A DNA stretch of 64,000 bases, taken from positions 310,001 to 374,000 of the forward strand of contig JAIETZ010000001.1 in the NCBI GenBank assembly GCA_019744775.1. Reading direction: 5' to 3'. Positions 54,410 through 62,909 of the stretch are shown here, one piece after another (position 1 is the stretch's first letter; every line of letters starts with the position of its first letter). The translations under genes and the position numbers were made by a program. The notes beneath the pieces are model-generated. The model had not been told where the DNA came from and did not search any database. It saw only the letters and a list, made by a program, of their open reading frames with translations. The DNA is from Candidatus Obscuribacterales bacterium. Its GTDB lineage: Bacteria; Cyanobacteriota; Vampirovibrionia; Obscuribacterales; Obscuribacteraceae.

Positions 54410-56108
54410 GTATGATGTCCTCCTCGTTGGCGGATCGCCTTCCAATTTGACCCTTGCCTATCATCTTCTGGACTTAGCCAAAGCAAGCGGCAAAGAACTT
54501 TCCATTTGTATTTTGGAAAAGGGCAAGGAATTCGGCAGCCATGTAATGAGTGGAGCTGTGTCCAATCCCCACGTTTTGCAAAAGATTTGGCCAAACTATA
54601 AAGAAATCGGCTTCCCAATTGAAGCTACTTGCACAGAGAGCAATTTCTCAGTGCTCGGCACAAACAAAAAATGGGACATGCCGTCTTTTGCCTATCCAAA
54701 GTCTTTGGATAAAACAGGCTATTTAGTTTTGACCTTGAGCTATGTCACCGGCTGGATGGCCATGCAAGTGCAAGAAAAGGCTAAAGAAGTACCAAATGTC
54801 ACGGTTGACTTATTCACCGGCTTTGCTGCTCACAAAGTAGTCTTTGAAGATGGACGCGTAGCAGGTGTTGCCGTTACCGAAAATCCAAAATCCGAAGAGG
54901 ATTACGTCTACGGCAAATTCACCACATTTGGCGATAAGGGTTTTATTTCCCGCGATGTAATTGACCACTACAAACTGCGCGACTGTCCGCAAATCTGGTC
55001 GGTCGGCGTTAAGGAAGTCTGGCAATGCAATGAGTCATATGAAGGCAAAGTCTGGCACACGCTTGGTTGGCCGCTTTTAGACGGCACCTTTGGTGGCGGC
55101 TTTGTCTACGGCATGAAGGACAACAAAATTACTATAGGCATGGTTATCAGCCTCGATAGCCATGACCCGAATATGAACCCGCAGCAGAAATTGCAAGAGT
55201 ATAAAAAGCATCCCTGGATTCAATCAATGATCAAAGGCGGCAAATTACTCAAGTATGGCGCAGCGCTTTTACCGGAAGGCGGCTATTACAGCTTGCCCAA
55301 GAAGTTTGCTGTACCAGGAGCACTATTGTTAGGTGATGCTTTAGGCGTTCTTGATGTAAAACACTTGGCCGGTATCGACCGCTCTATGGAATGCGGCTAT
55401 GTAGCAGCGGAAGTCCTCCATGATGCCCTGGTCAAAGGTGATTTGAGCGAAGAAGCACTCGCTGCCTATCAGCAAAGACTAACAGACTCTTTTGTCATCA
55501 AAGAGTCGTACAACGACAGATATTTCCGTTGGGCTTTCATGGAAAACCCGAGACTCTTGTCGGACTATGTGCCGACAATTGCCAAATCAATCGACAACTC
55601 ATCTCCGTTTATGGGCATGCTGCAGATTGGCTTAAAAAATCCATTCCGGGCAATTGGCGACGGCATAAAATCGCTTTCTCTAATTGAAGGCATGAAAGAC
55701 ATCGGCCCAATTAAATACAAGCCTGACTACCAGCACATCATTCCTGACTATGTCACACCTAAATATGATGAGCCGCCTTACGACAAGGCAACAATCTATT
55801 CGCGCCCTGATGCTGTGTTTTACGCATCAACCAAATACCACGAAGGCAATCAACATATTGATGAATTCAATGCCGACGTTTGCGTAAAGTGCATCGGGAA
55901 ATACGAAGGCTTAGGAAAAACCACGCCATGCGTAGCTGATTGCACGGCAGAAGTGCACAGAATTGACATCATTGCAGACGTTCGCCGCCACGGCATGTCG
56001 CTGGAAAACTGCGTCCACTGCCGCACTTGCGAAATAGTCTGCCCCGAAGTCAACCTGCGCGTCAAACCAACAGAACAAGGCTCCGGCCCCGACTTCATGG
56101 GTCTCTAA
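54393..56108 (+). CDS. Electron transfer flavoprotein:quinone oxidoreductase (FixC/FixX-type fusion)
   Basis: 571 residues. FAD domain, then KKFAVPGALLLGDALGVLDV and a C-terminal ferredoxin domain with CVHCRTCEIVCPEVN and the terminal GSGPDFMGL, as in ETF-QO. It oxidises reduced ETF and reduces quinone at the membrane. TTG start with GGGAGA eight bases upstream. The dinucleotide motif is DVLLVGGSPSNLTLAYHLL: the family GxGxxG appears as GGSPSN, so Gly 3 and Gly 6 are replaced. The rest of the protein is not degraded. Co-translated with etfA. Confidence 0.9.
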   Translation: MSTRIEYDVLLVGGSPSNLTLAYHLLDLAKASGKELSICILEKGKEFGSHVMSGAVSNPHVLQKIWPNYKEIGFPIEATCTESNFSVLGTNKKWDMPSFAYPKSLDKTGYLVLTLSYVTGWMAMQVQEKAKEVPNVTVDLFTGFAAHKVVFEDGRVAGVAVTENPKSEEDYVYGKFTTFGDKGFISRDVIDHYKLRDCPQIWSVGVKEVWQCNESYEGKVWHTLGWPLLDGTFGGGFVYGMKDNKITIGMVISLDSHDPNMNPQQKLQEYKKHPWIQSMIKGGKLLKYGAALLPEGGYYSLPKKFAVPGALLLGDALGVLDVKHLAGIDRSMECGYVAAEVLHDALVKGDLSEEALAAYQQRLTDSFVIKESYNDRYFRWAFMENPRLLSDYVPTIAKSIDNSSPFMGMLQIGLKNPFRAIGDGIKSLSLIEGMKDIGPIKYKPDYQHIIPDYVTPKYDEPPYDKATIYSRPDAVFYASTKYHEGNQHIDEFNADVCVKCIGKYEGLGKTTPCVADCTAEVHRIDIIADVRRHGMSLENCVHCRTCEIVCPEVNLRVKPTEQGSGPDFMGL

Positions 56109-56221
56109 TACGCCCCACTTAGTAAAAACCGCCCAGATGCGCCCACAAAGGCTAGTCTGAGTGGGATTTTTCCCGGCTAAAGCCGTTGTTCCAAAACCCG
56201 TTGCGTCATACAATCGTTGTC

Positions 56222-56857
56222 ATGGTAACAACAGCAGACTACGATCAAAAGACAACGCCCTCCTTTAAGTCTCCCTTTCAGGAGCCTATGTGTGCCGGCG
56301 TCATAATAAGCAAAGGCAAAAAGCTTCTCTTCAGTCTTGGTGATGAAAACCGCTGGCGCGAAGTAAATGGCGTTCTGCAAATTCCACTTGGTGGCATAGG
56401 TGGCGGTCAAGAAATAGACGAAAGCTTTATCGATTGTGCGCTGCGTGAAGCCGCAGAAGCAATTGGCTGCACGGTAAGCCTTTTACATTCACCTGTCACT
56501 TACATGCAGGACGAATTAGGCTACATAAGTGAAGCACGATTGGAAGAACTGCCGGCACCACTTTTTTATCATCGCAAGAAAAGAAAATCATCCGAGCCTA
56601 ACATTTTGCATATTTGTAATTTCCGCGCGCGAGCAATAGGACAACCGGAACCCAAAGATGTGCCGGGCATAGTTTATGTAAGCCCTAAATGTCTTCAGCC
56701 TTTTCAAAACGGCATAGCTATTAAAGATTTAGAACAAGTAGAAGCTCTAATTACATTGCGCGACAAAATTTCCGACACCGCTCAATTGGTTATTGATCCG
56801 GATAGCCACGAAGAGTTCATCATGAGATGCTACGAACAATTTGCTATTCAATGGTAG
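56222..56857 (+). CDS. Nudix-fold protein with altered Nudix box
   Basis: 211 residues from ATG at 56222; an in-frame TTG 36 bases upstream would extend it, and neither has a clear Shine-Dalgarno. The Nudix box GX5EX7REUXEEXGU reads GGQEIDE then SFIDCALREAAEAIGC, so the second Glu of EE is Ala. That residue binds catalytic metal in most members, so activity may be altered or lost. LHICNFRARAIGQPEP follows. Substrate unknown. Confidence 0.8.
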   Translation: MVTTADYDQKTTPSFKSPFQEPMCAGVIISKGKKLLFSLGDENRWREVNGVLQIPLGGIGGGQEIDESFIDCALREAAEAIGCTVSLLHSPVTYMQDELGYISEARLEELPAPLFYHRKKRKSSEPNILHICNFRARAIGQPEPKDVPGIVYVSPKCLQPFQNGIAIKDLEQVEALITLRDKISDTAQLVIDPDSHEEFIMRCYEQFAIQW

Positions 56858-56881
56858 GTTCTGGGAACATTTAACGCCTTG

Positions 56882-56899
56882 AAGCGCTCTTAAGCGCTT
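56882..56899 (+). terminator. Weak stem-loop after the Nudix gene
   Basis: AAGCGC (56882-56887) pairs with GCGCTT (56894-56899) around loop TCTTAA, 24 bases after the stop and followed by TCTCCTTC. The stem is only 6 bp and the T tract is broken, so it is a weak intrinsic terminator at best. Confidence 0.4.
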
Positions 56900-56937
56900 T
56901 CTCCTTCGGCCATTATGTCTATGGAAGGGAGCCGGCT

Positions 56938-57552
56938 ATGATCCAACAAACGCTACTTACTGTAACCACCTGTATAGCAGTTCTCGTCTTGACGGGCTGC
57001 CAAATAGAAAAGGTATCTGATGGTCTCTATCGAGGACCGTACGTAAACAAAAAGCGTCTTGTCGAATTGAAAAAATTAGGCATAAAAACGATCGTCAACG
57101 TGCGTCTCAATCCCCACAAAGACAGCGAAAAAATGGCTAAGGAAATGGGCATTAAGTGGGCGCATATTCCCAGTGGCGTTTTCATTGCCCCAAGAGAAAA
57201 AGAATGGGATCAGTTTTTAGCCATTATTGAAGATCCCAAAAACCAACCTGTCTACTTAACCTGCACAATTGGTGCAGACAGGACAGGTTTTTATGTTGCT
57301 CTATATCGACTTGCAGTACAGCACTGGCAGCGTAATGAAGCAGTTGCTGAATTGCAAAACGGATTTAGCCCGTGGTGGCGAGCTTGGTACGCATTCTATT
57401 ACTATCCAAAAGAATTAAAGAATTGGGAATTGCTGCAATCTTCAGTAAGCCGGTCCGATATCATCCCAAACGAACGCACAGCTAAAGGCCTCTTTAAATT
57501 AAAACCTGGTGTAGATCTTGATACAAAGAGGCTCAGCGTCGACGTTGATTGA
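56938..57552 (+). CDS. Lipoprotein of the dual-specificity/tyrosine phosphatase family
   Basis: 204 residues. The lipobox LTGC (C20) follows a hydrophobic leader. The phosphatase P-loop CTIGADRTGFYVALYRL has the CX5R(T)G signature with catalytic Cys and Arg. VSDGLYRGPYVNKKRLVELK and LGIKTIVNVR are typical of the atypical DSP/PFA group. It would act on the periplasmic side. Relatives include inositol-phosphate and lipid phosphatases; the substrate here is unknown. Confidence 0.88.
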   Translation: MIQQTLLTVTTCIAVLVLTGCQIEKVSDGLYRGPYVNKKRLVELKKLGIKTIVNVRLNPHKDSEKMAKEMGIKWAHIPSGVFIAPREKEWDQFLAIIEDPKNQPVYLTCTIGADRTGFYVALYRLAVQHWQRNEAVAELQNGFSPWWRAWYAFYYYPKELKNWELLQSSVSRSDIIPNERTAKGLFKLKPGVDLDTKRLSVDVD

Positions 57553-57558
57553 TTTGGT

Positions 57559-57798
57559 TTAGTTAGAGCACTCAGCCGGCTGAGCATCCACTTCTCTGAC
57601 GGCTTCGTCAAGATCGGCATCAGTTTGACCTTTGAAAGCACGCACCAAGCGCACAATGGCATTTCCAACAGCAGCATCGAGTTCATCTACGTCAGATTCT
57701 TCGTCGACATTAATGGCATCGCGTAAGTCTTCAACAAGCCATGTACCGGCAATGCAAGCTCTCTTTTCATCAATTGACATTTGATCCCAGCTAAACAT
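57559..57798 (-). CDS. Small acidic hypothetical protein
   Basis: 79 residues, strongly acidic and helical (SIDEKRACIAGTWLVEDLRD, DADLDEAVREVDAQPAECSN). AGGAG lies six bases before the ATG, which supports a real gene. No family recognised. It converges on the phosphatase gene and lies just downstream of tRNA-Gly. Confidence 0.6.
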   Translation of the reverse strand: MFSWDQMSIDEKRACIAGTWLVEDLRDAINVDEESDVDELDAAVGNAIVRLVRAFKGQTDADLDEAVREVDAQPAECSN

Positions 57799-57885
57799 AG
57801 AGTTCTCCTCTTATAACCTCAATCACTCGGCTTATTTTCGCATAACTAAAACAACCTTTGATGAAAAGTTGGATTCTCAACAAAA

Positions 57886-57958
57886 AGCGGGCGACGAGTC
57901 TCGAACTCGCGACCTATAGCTTGGGAAGCTATCGCTCTACCAACTGAGCTACACCCGC
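57886..57958 (-). tRNA. tRNA-Gly (anticodon CCC)
   Basis: 73 bases fold into a full cloverleaf: acceptor GCGGGTG / CGCCCGC (one G-T pair), D-arm GCTC/GAGC with loop AGTTGGTA, anticodon stem ATAGC/GCTAT with loop TTCCCAA (anticodon CCC), T-arm GCGAG/CTCGT with TTCGAGA, and discriminator T73. The 3' CCA is not encoded. It reads GGG glycine codons. Confidence 0.97.
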
Positions 57959-57965
57959 ATTTGTT

Positions 57966-59069
57966 CTACCAGTGACCGCTTGCTTGCACTTTGGCAGCTT
58001 GCGTCTTAAGCACTTTAGCTAAGTCTTCTTTGGGCAAGGCTTGAGCAATGTTATAGCGCTTGAACAAGCTGAAGAAGTGATAGGGGAATACTTGCATTTG
58101 CATACCGTCAGCCAACTTATGAGAAGAAAGCATTTTGGTGGCAATAGGCAAAGTCTTAGATTCTTTTTCTTCTGCCGGGCGAACTTCGGCAATTTCACCA
58201 ATACTTACGTATACGGAATGAAATTGACCGGGTTTAGCACCCGGCACATAGGCGGTACAGGCACCACAACAAAGATCTGTCAGATTGGCAATTGTCAGTC
58301 TGTTGTCCATCGTTGAAACAAGAGACAAAACATTGCCGTGAATGCGTGTGCGAATTTTCTGGCCACCTACATTTGTAGTGACATAAAAAGGACGATTGCC
58401 GGCACGCAGCAAAACAGCGCCATCAGCAAGTTCCAACTCATCCGGTCCAACTTTATGTATATGCGCATTGCTTGTCGGCATGAATGCGGGCTCTTTGCCT
58501 TTGGCAGGTACAGTCCTAGCAGTATGCACAACTTTTCCCATATGCAATTGTTCAATCACCGGACGAATAGGCTCATTATCAACAATGCCATCGTTGTCGG
58601 CGACTAATTCTTCAGCCGTAAATGTTGTCCACTCACGACCAAAGTCATAGCGCTTATCACGCTCGACCATTTTCATGGCTTCTTTGAAGGAAAGTCCTTC
58701 GCCTTGTCCTGGCGCTACAACATTATTACCAAGTCCTTGAGCGCGACCTAAGCCTCCGCCAATACCCGTGGCGTCAGTTGGCAGCATGACACCATTAGGA
58801 GGCATCGTCACCGGCAAACGCGCAGAATTCGCCGCGTTATTTATTATGTTGGTAAACAACGTCACTGCCGGATTGATAGGAGCCGGAGCTTGCATAGCCG
58901 GCAGACTCATTACAGGAGCTGGAGGAGGCGGCGGCGGAGCCGGTGCAGGCGTTGGTGATGGTCCATGATCGTGACCATGGTGAGCAAAAATAGCCGGACT
59001 ATTGAGAGCAAAAATAGTAGCCGACAAAAAACTGGCAGCCACAAAGGCCCGCTTACGATTTATGCGCAT
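57966..59069 (-). CDS. Secreted Pro/His-rich protein with possible FecR-like domain
   Basis: 367 residues from ATG at 59069 (AAGGATG upstream). The signal peptide is followed by HHGHDHG, a potential metal-binding His cluster, and a Pro/Ala-rich linker. ADGAVLLRAGNRPFYVTTNV followed by RTRIHGNVLSLV, about residues 235-275, is suggestive of a FecR-like module. CCGACTAYVP near the C-terminus carries three Cys. No firm family; an exported or cell-surface protein is likely. It starts seven bases after tRNA-Gly in the same direction of transcription order. Confidence 0.65.
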   Translation of the reverse strand: MRINRKRAFVAASFLSATIFALNSPAIFAHHGHDHGPSPTPAPAPPPPPPAPVMSLPAMQAPAPINPAVTLFTNIINNAANSARLPVTMPPNGVMLPTDATGIGGGLGRAQGLGNNVVAPGQGEGLSFKEAMKMVERDKRYDFGREWTTFTAEELVADNDGIVDNEPIRPVIEQLHMGKVVHTARTVPAKGKEPAFMPTSNAHIHKVGPDELELADGAVLLRAGNRPFYVTTNVGGQKIRTRIHGNVLSLVSTMDNRLTIANLTDLCCGACTAYVPGAKPGQFHSVYVSIGEIAEVRPAEEKESKTLPIATKMLSSHKLADGMQMQVFPYHFFSLFKRYNIAQALPKEDLAKVLKTQAAKVQASGHW

Positions 59070-59179
59070 TGGCTTTTCATCCTTAAAAAGCGTTAATAGA
59101 ACCATTCTAGCAGAGATGAGACCGCGCTCATATTTGCAGCTTGACATTTCAATGTTAACTTCGGACAGAAGGCTTCAAA

Positions 59180-59758
59180 TCAGGCTGGGTTGGGCTTTTC
59201 CAGGGAATTCAGCCAGGACTCGACGTTGTCGCAGTTTTTCGCGTAGTCGAAAAGTACAGTATCGGATTCAGACCTGCTTATACAAGTAACCAGCCAACAT
59301 TTATCGTTGCCAGTCTTGGGCTCGATCTTTACACGCATCTCCTCGCCTGACGATCGCCAACTTGAACCAATTTTTGCTGTGATTGTACTTTTCGCAACAT
59401 CATCAGAAACAGCCATTACATAAGGCACGCTCAACAAAGCAAGGCGGCAACGCGTAATAACTTCATGCAAGGTGCCGGTAAGCTCTATATCGCGCCTTTG
59501 TTCAAGCTCCCAAATTTCTGCATAGTAATTTTTACCGGCAAACATGTGCGCGGTTAAATCCATCGGTAGTAGAACGCCTAAAAGTAAAACTGCAAATACA
59601 CTGCCGATAGCAAGTCCGGCATTAATGCCATATTGAAAAGCATGAGGATCGCCCTTAAAAACCAAAGCAATGATCATTACAAGCAAACCAATGCCACCGC
59701 CAAAGCCCAGGCAGCTAACAATCAGCGCTCGCATTACACGACCGAAGTATCGGCTCAT
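59180..59758 (-). CDS. Two-helix membrane protein of unknown function
   Basis: 192 residues. Two N-terminal helices (CLGFGGGIGLLVMIIALVF and INAGLAIGSVFAVLLLGVLL) are followed by a soluble cytoplasmic domain with LHEVITRCRLALLSVP and KIEPKTGNDKCWLVTC. No family recognised. The start codon overlaps the stop of a 41-aa gene upstream (ATGA), so it is part of a three-gene coupled group. Confidence 0.65.
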   Translation of the reverse strand: MSRYFGRVMRALIVSCLGFGGGIGLLVMIIALVFKGDPHAFQYGINAGLAIGSVFAVLLLGVLLPMDLTAHMFAGKNYYAEIWELEQRRDIELTGTLHEVITRCRLALLSVPYVMAVSDDVAKSTITAKIGSSWRSSGEEMRVKIEPKTGNDKCWLVTCISRSESDTVLFDYAKNCDNVESWLNSLEKPNPA

Positions 59759-59880
59759 TCAAGTTCCGGTTCTTGGGCGTCTTTCAAGTACCAGCGTATA
59801 TAGCGAAAAACAACCAAAACAGGTGGCAAAAATAGTAACAACTGAACAAGTCTGGCAATTACACGAAAGATGTTTGTCAT
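59755..59880 (-). CDS. 41-residue membrane protein
   Basis: Starts MTNIFRVIARLVQLLLFLPP and has one hydrophobic helix followed by RYIRWYLKDAQEPELE. Its ATG overlaps the TGA of the gene upstream and its TGA overlaps the ATG of the gene downstream, four bases each, so it is flanked by translational coupling on both sides. This arrangement, and not similarity, supports it being real. Confidence 0.62.
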   Translation of the reverse strand: MTNIFRVIARLVQLLLFLPPVLVVFRYIRWYLKDAQEPELE

Positions 59881-60287
59881 AAGTCCTCATCGCTTAGTGC
59901 GTCTAATGATTCTACCGGCTCATCAACAGGGATTCCATCTGTATTTATATCTGCAACTTCTGTAGCTTCCAACTCCAACTCTTCAACATCAATTACTTGA
60001 GTCGTCTCGTTATCTAAAGGCGATTCGCTTGTTTCTAATTGCGCCATCTTTGCTTCCTGAGCGGCAATGCGTGCCTTTAATTTTTCTGCTTGAGTGCGCC
60101 TGGGATAAAGCCGCGCTCGACACTTAGTGCAAAAGCAAAAGCTGCCTTCAGATAAGTGCGCTAAATCTGCTTGTTTAAAACCTACAGGCAAATATGCACG
60201 AGTAGCAACCAGGCGTCTTTCCAATCCCTTCAAGCGACGCTGGATGATTTTTACGTATTCATGCCGGCAAGACTCTGTCTCTGTCAT
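59877..60287 (-). CDS. Small protein with Cys motif and acidic tail
   Basis: 136 residues. FCFCTKCRARLYPRRTQ contains CxCxxC and may bind zinc with an upstream CRH. A coiled-coil stretch (RTQAEKLKARIAAQEAKMAQ) and an acidic C-terminus follow. AAAGGAG lies four bases before the ATG. Function unknown. First in the ATGA-coupled three-gene group. Confidence 0.65.
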   Translation of the reverse strand: MTETESCRHEYVKIIQRRLKGLERRLVATRAYLPVGFKQADLAHLSEGSFCFCTKCRARLYPRRTQAEKLKARIAAQEAKMAQLETSESPLDNETTQVIDVEELELEATEVADINTDGIPVDEPVESLDALSDEDL

Positions 60288-60321
60288 ATCGCTCCTTTAA
60301 CTGCCAAGTCTACCAGCTCTG

Positions 60322-61815
60322 TCAGCGATACTTAACTACAGGCAACTCTTTTAAAACATGCCCATGCCAACTGATGAGGACAACCAACTGATGATCAGGA
60401 GCTACCGTTGTCGGACAGGAGAAATACAAAGTGCGCTCAGTCTGAGAGGGCATCGGCGGGGAATTCACAGTTGCTACAGGCAAGCTGACTGCTCCACAGG
60501 AACGCCTGGTTGTCTTATCGAAAAATACAACACTCAAACTTAGATCGGAAGCGGGATTAGCGCTTATGTTTTTGATATTGACTTCCCCTTCCGGCGTCAA
60601 GCTTCCTCGGGCAAGCCAGATGCGTGAACTCAAAAGGGCAACTTTTGGTCCTTGCGGATCATTTAAGAACTCAGCAGGTTCTTTTTTTCCTTGGGCTTTT
60701 AGAACAAGAGCAATCATTTCGCCTACGCGCTCAGCATGCCCTTTTACTGAAGCTGCTTCATCCACTTTGCCTTGTTGACTTAACTCATGGCTCCAAGACA
60801 AAAGCACTTCTTTCAACTTCGACAATAGATGCAAATCATTGTCACGCATCGCACAAGCATCTTCTAAGGCTCGAACTGCTCCTGCTTTGTTGTTCAACTT
60901 CAATTGCAGTGCCGCTAGCAATTGGAAATTTTCCACACTTCCTTCTTGCGCGGTCAATTCAATTAAGGCGTCTCTAGCCTTTTCGTAATCCTTGCGAAGT
61001 ACATACAGCTCCACAAGACGGTGCCGTGCCTCTAGGTTATTGGGATCAGTTGCCACCACATGCCTGTAATTATCTACAGCCAAATCCCACTTCTTCTGAC
61101 GAACGTAAATGGTCGCTAAATCCATGTGTGTTACCGGATCGTCTTCAGCCTCAAGTGATCTATTGAGAAGAGCGACGGCTTTATCCATATCTTGATCTTT
61201 CAATTCGGCATTCGCTGCAAGCTCTCGAAGGTACTCCCCCAGTCGCCTATTGATAAGGTTTTTTCTTTGCTCTTTGAGATTCGGCTCAAGCTTAAGCACG
61301 GTTTCCAATCTTTCCACAGCACGTTGCATGTCGCCTCTTACCGCCTCGGCATGAGCCCAACTTATATAAAGTTCTCCGCGCGCATCAGCCAACTCATTGT
61401 CGGTTTGAGCATCAGCACCTAAAAGATCAAATAATTTGCCGGCTTCGGCATAGTCATTATGCCGTTTGTAGTATTCCGAAAATGCCAAGATCATCGGAGC
61501 CAACTTGTAAGCAGGCAGATGCAAATGCAGAGCGGTATCCAGTGCAGTACGTCCTTCGGCAATACGATCGCAACTTAGATATCCCTGCGCCAACCAAGGT
61601 AAAAGCGACGGATCATCGGGATTATTTCTGGCAAGTTCTTCCAGAATAGGTAAAGCTCTTGCCGCTTTACCGGCATGAATGTCCTTGATAGCCTTGTTTA
61701 AAGGGGTATCTTGAGCCTTTTGATAAAGGAAAAATAGAACCGCCGCCAATAGCAAAACGATAAGGACTACAGATCCTCCTTTTAGATATGCTTTCTTGGC
61801 AGCTAACGGATACAC
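60322..61815 (-). CDS. TPR-repeat membrane-anchored protein
   Basis: 497 residues, GTG start. An N-terminal helix (GGSVVLIVLLLAAVLFFLYQ) is followed by about six to eight tetratricopeptide repeats (residues about 45-360; e.g. HMDLATIYVRQKKWDLAVDN) and a C-terminal beta domain with LSVVFFDKTTRRSCG. It is probably a periplasmic scaffold. It begins 35 bases upstream of the next gene group and may be first in that operon. No specific function. Confidence 0.75.
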   Translation of the reverse strand: MYPLAAKKAYLKGGSVVLIVLLLAAVLFFLYQKAQDTPLNKAIKDIHAGKAARALPILEELARNNPDDPSLLPWLAQGYLSCDRIAEGRTALDTALHLHLPAYKLAPMILAFSEYYKRHNDYAEAGKLFDLLGADAQTDNELADARGELYISWAHAEAVRGDMQRAVERLETVLKLEPNLKEQRKNLINRRLGEYLRELAANAELKDQDMDKAVALLNRSLEAEDDPVTHMDLATIYVRQKKWDLAVDNYRHVVATDPNNLEARHRLVELYVLRKDYEKARDALIELTAQEGSVENFQLLAALQLKLNNKAGAVRALEDACAMRDNDLHLLSKLKEVLLSWSHELSQQGKVDEAASVKGHAERVGEMIALVLKAQGKKEPAEFLNDPQGPKVALLSSRIWLARGSLTPEGEVNIKNISANPASDLSLSVVFFDKTTRRSCGAVSLPVATVNSPPMPSQTERTLYFSCPTTVAPDHQLVVLISWHGHVLKELPVVKYR

Positions 61816-61856
61816 AGAAATTAGATTCCCAAATTTGGTTATAATAACGCTTTGTT

Positions 61857-62723
61857 ATGAAACCTGAAATAAACCTGACACCTACTTGCTCCTTTTTCGA
61901 ATTGAACCATAAGGATGGTCCAATTACCGGACGAACCTGGGGAACAGCTTCAGACAGCCCGGCAATTGTGCTTTTAGTGCACGGACTGGGTGCGCACAGT
62001 GGTTGGTTTGAAGCAATCGGCAGACGCCTGAAAGTCCGCGGCTTGTTTGCCGTCTCTTACGATCAAGTTGGTTTTGGCAAAAGAGCCTCCCAGGAATTTC
62101 AAGGTTATGAGCAATGGCTTAACGACTTAGAATTCGTCTACAACCATCTAAGATATCAGCATAAGGACAAGCCAATCTTCATCATGGGTAACAGCATGGG
62201 CGGAGTCGTGGCAATGGCCGGCGGCCCCAAACTCAACCCTCAAGGAATAATTCTTGTTGCGCCGGGTTTTGACGGTTATCCGGAAACTTTCAAATTAGGC
62301 TTTCGTTTAAAAGCCATGGCGACAGCCCTTTTATCTCCAAATTCGTTAGTGGACTTGCCCTATAGATCAGACCTTGTCGCTCGCGAGGAATCAGCACGTA
62401 CTTTTATGGACACAGACCCTGATGGTCGTTTTTCGCTACCGGCAAAGATGCTTCTCGGTCTTTTGAAATTGACTATCTACAGCGGTAAAAATGCAAAGTC
62501 CTCTCCTGCACCTGTACTTATGCTGACAGCAGGTGTTGATCGCATCGTCAACAACGAAGTCTCGACAAAAGTGTTTGATTCACTTATTGCCCCGGCAAAG
62601 AAAAGACGCCACTTCAAAGAAGCCTGGCATGACTTGCTCTTTGATCCTGTTATTGATGAGGTCGCTGACGAGGTGACAAGCTTCGTTAACGCCAATCTTA
62701 CACAAAGTGCCGTAAGTACTTAA
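61857..62723 (+). CDS. Alpha/beta hydrolase, monoacylglycerol lipase-like
   Basis: 288 residues. The oxyanion-hole HGLGAHSGWF, nucleophile elbow GNSMGG (Ser), acid near MLTAGVDRIVN (Asp) and His in EAWHDLLFDP form a complete triad in the order of the serine aminopeptidase S33/monoacylglycerol lipase group. It would release fatty acids that the following acyl-CoA synthetase could activate (inference). There is no clear Shine-Dalgarno. Confidence 0.88.
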   Translation: MKPEINLTPTCSFFELNHKDGPITGRTWGTASDSPAIVLLVHGLGAHSGWFEAIGRRLKVRGLFAVSYDQVGFGKRASQEFQGYEQWLNDLEFVYNHLRYQHKDKPIFIMGNSMGGVVAMAGGPKLNPQGIILVAPGFDGYPETFKLGFRLKAMATALLSPNSLVDLPYRSDLVAREESARTFMDTDPDGRFSLPAKMLLGLLKLTIYSGKNAKSSPAPVLMLTAGVDRIVNNEVSTKVFDSLIAPAKKRRHFKEAWHDLLFDPVIDEVADEVTSFVNANLTQSAVST

Positions 62724-62909
62724 GTCAGCTTTCCAAGGTAGTTATGCCGGCATGCGACTAAAATTTTTATCACAATAGCCATTTAATCGAAAAGCTGTAA
62801 ATTACCCTGTACTAATTCAGGCAAACATGTATATCTTGGCCCTAGGTCACGGGGCTATAATACCTGTGGGTCAAAACCCCATGCATATGTCACCAGTAGA
62901 GGGATCAAC

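Noticed and set aside
62830-62865. Sigma-70 promoter before the last acyl-CoA synthetase
   Set aside because: A perfect TATAAT lies at 62856, but the best -35-like TTGGCC leaves only a 14-base spacer, so I did not list it as a feature.
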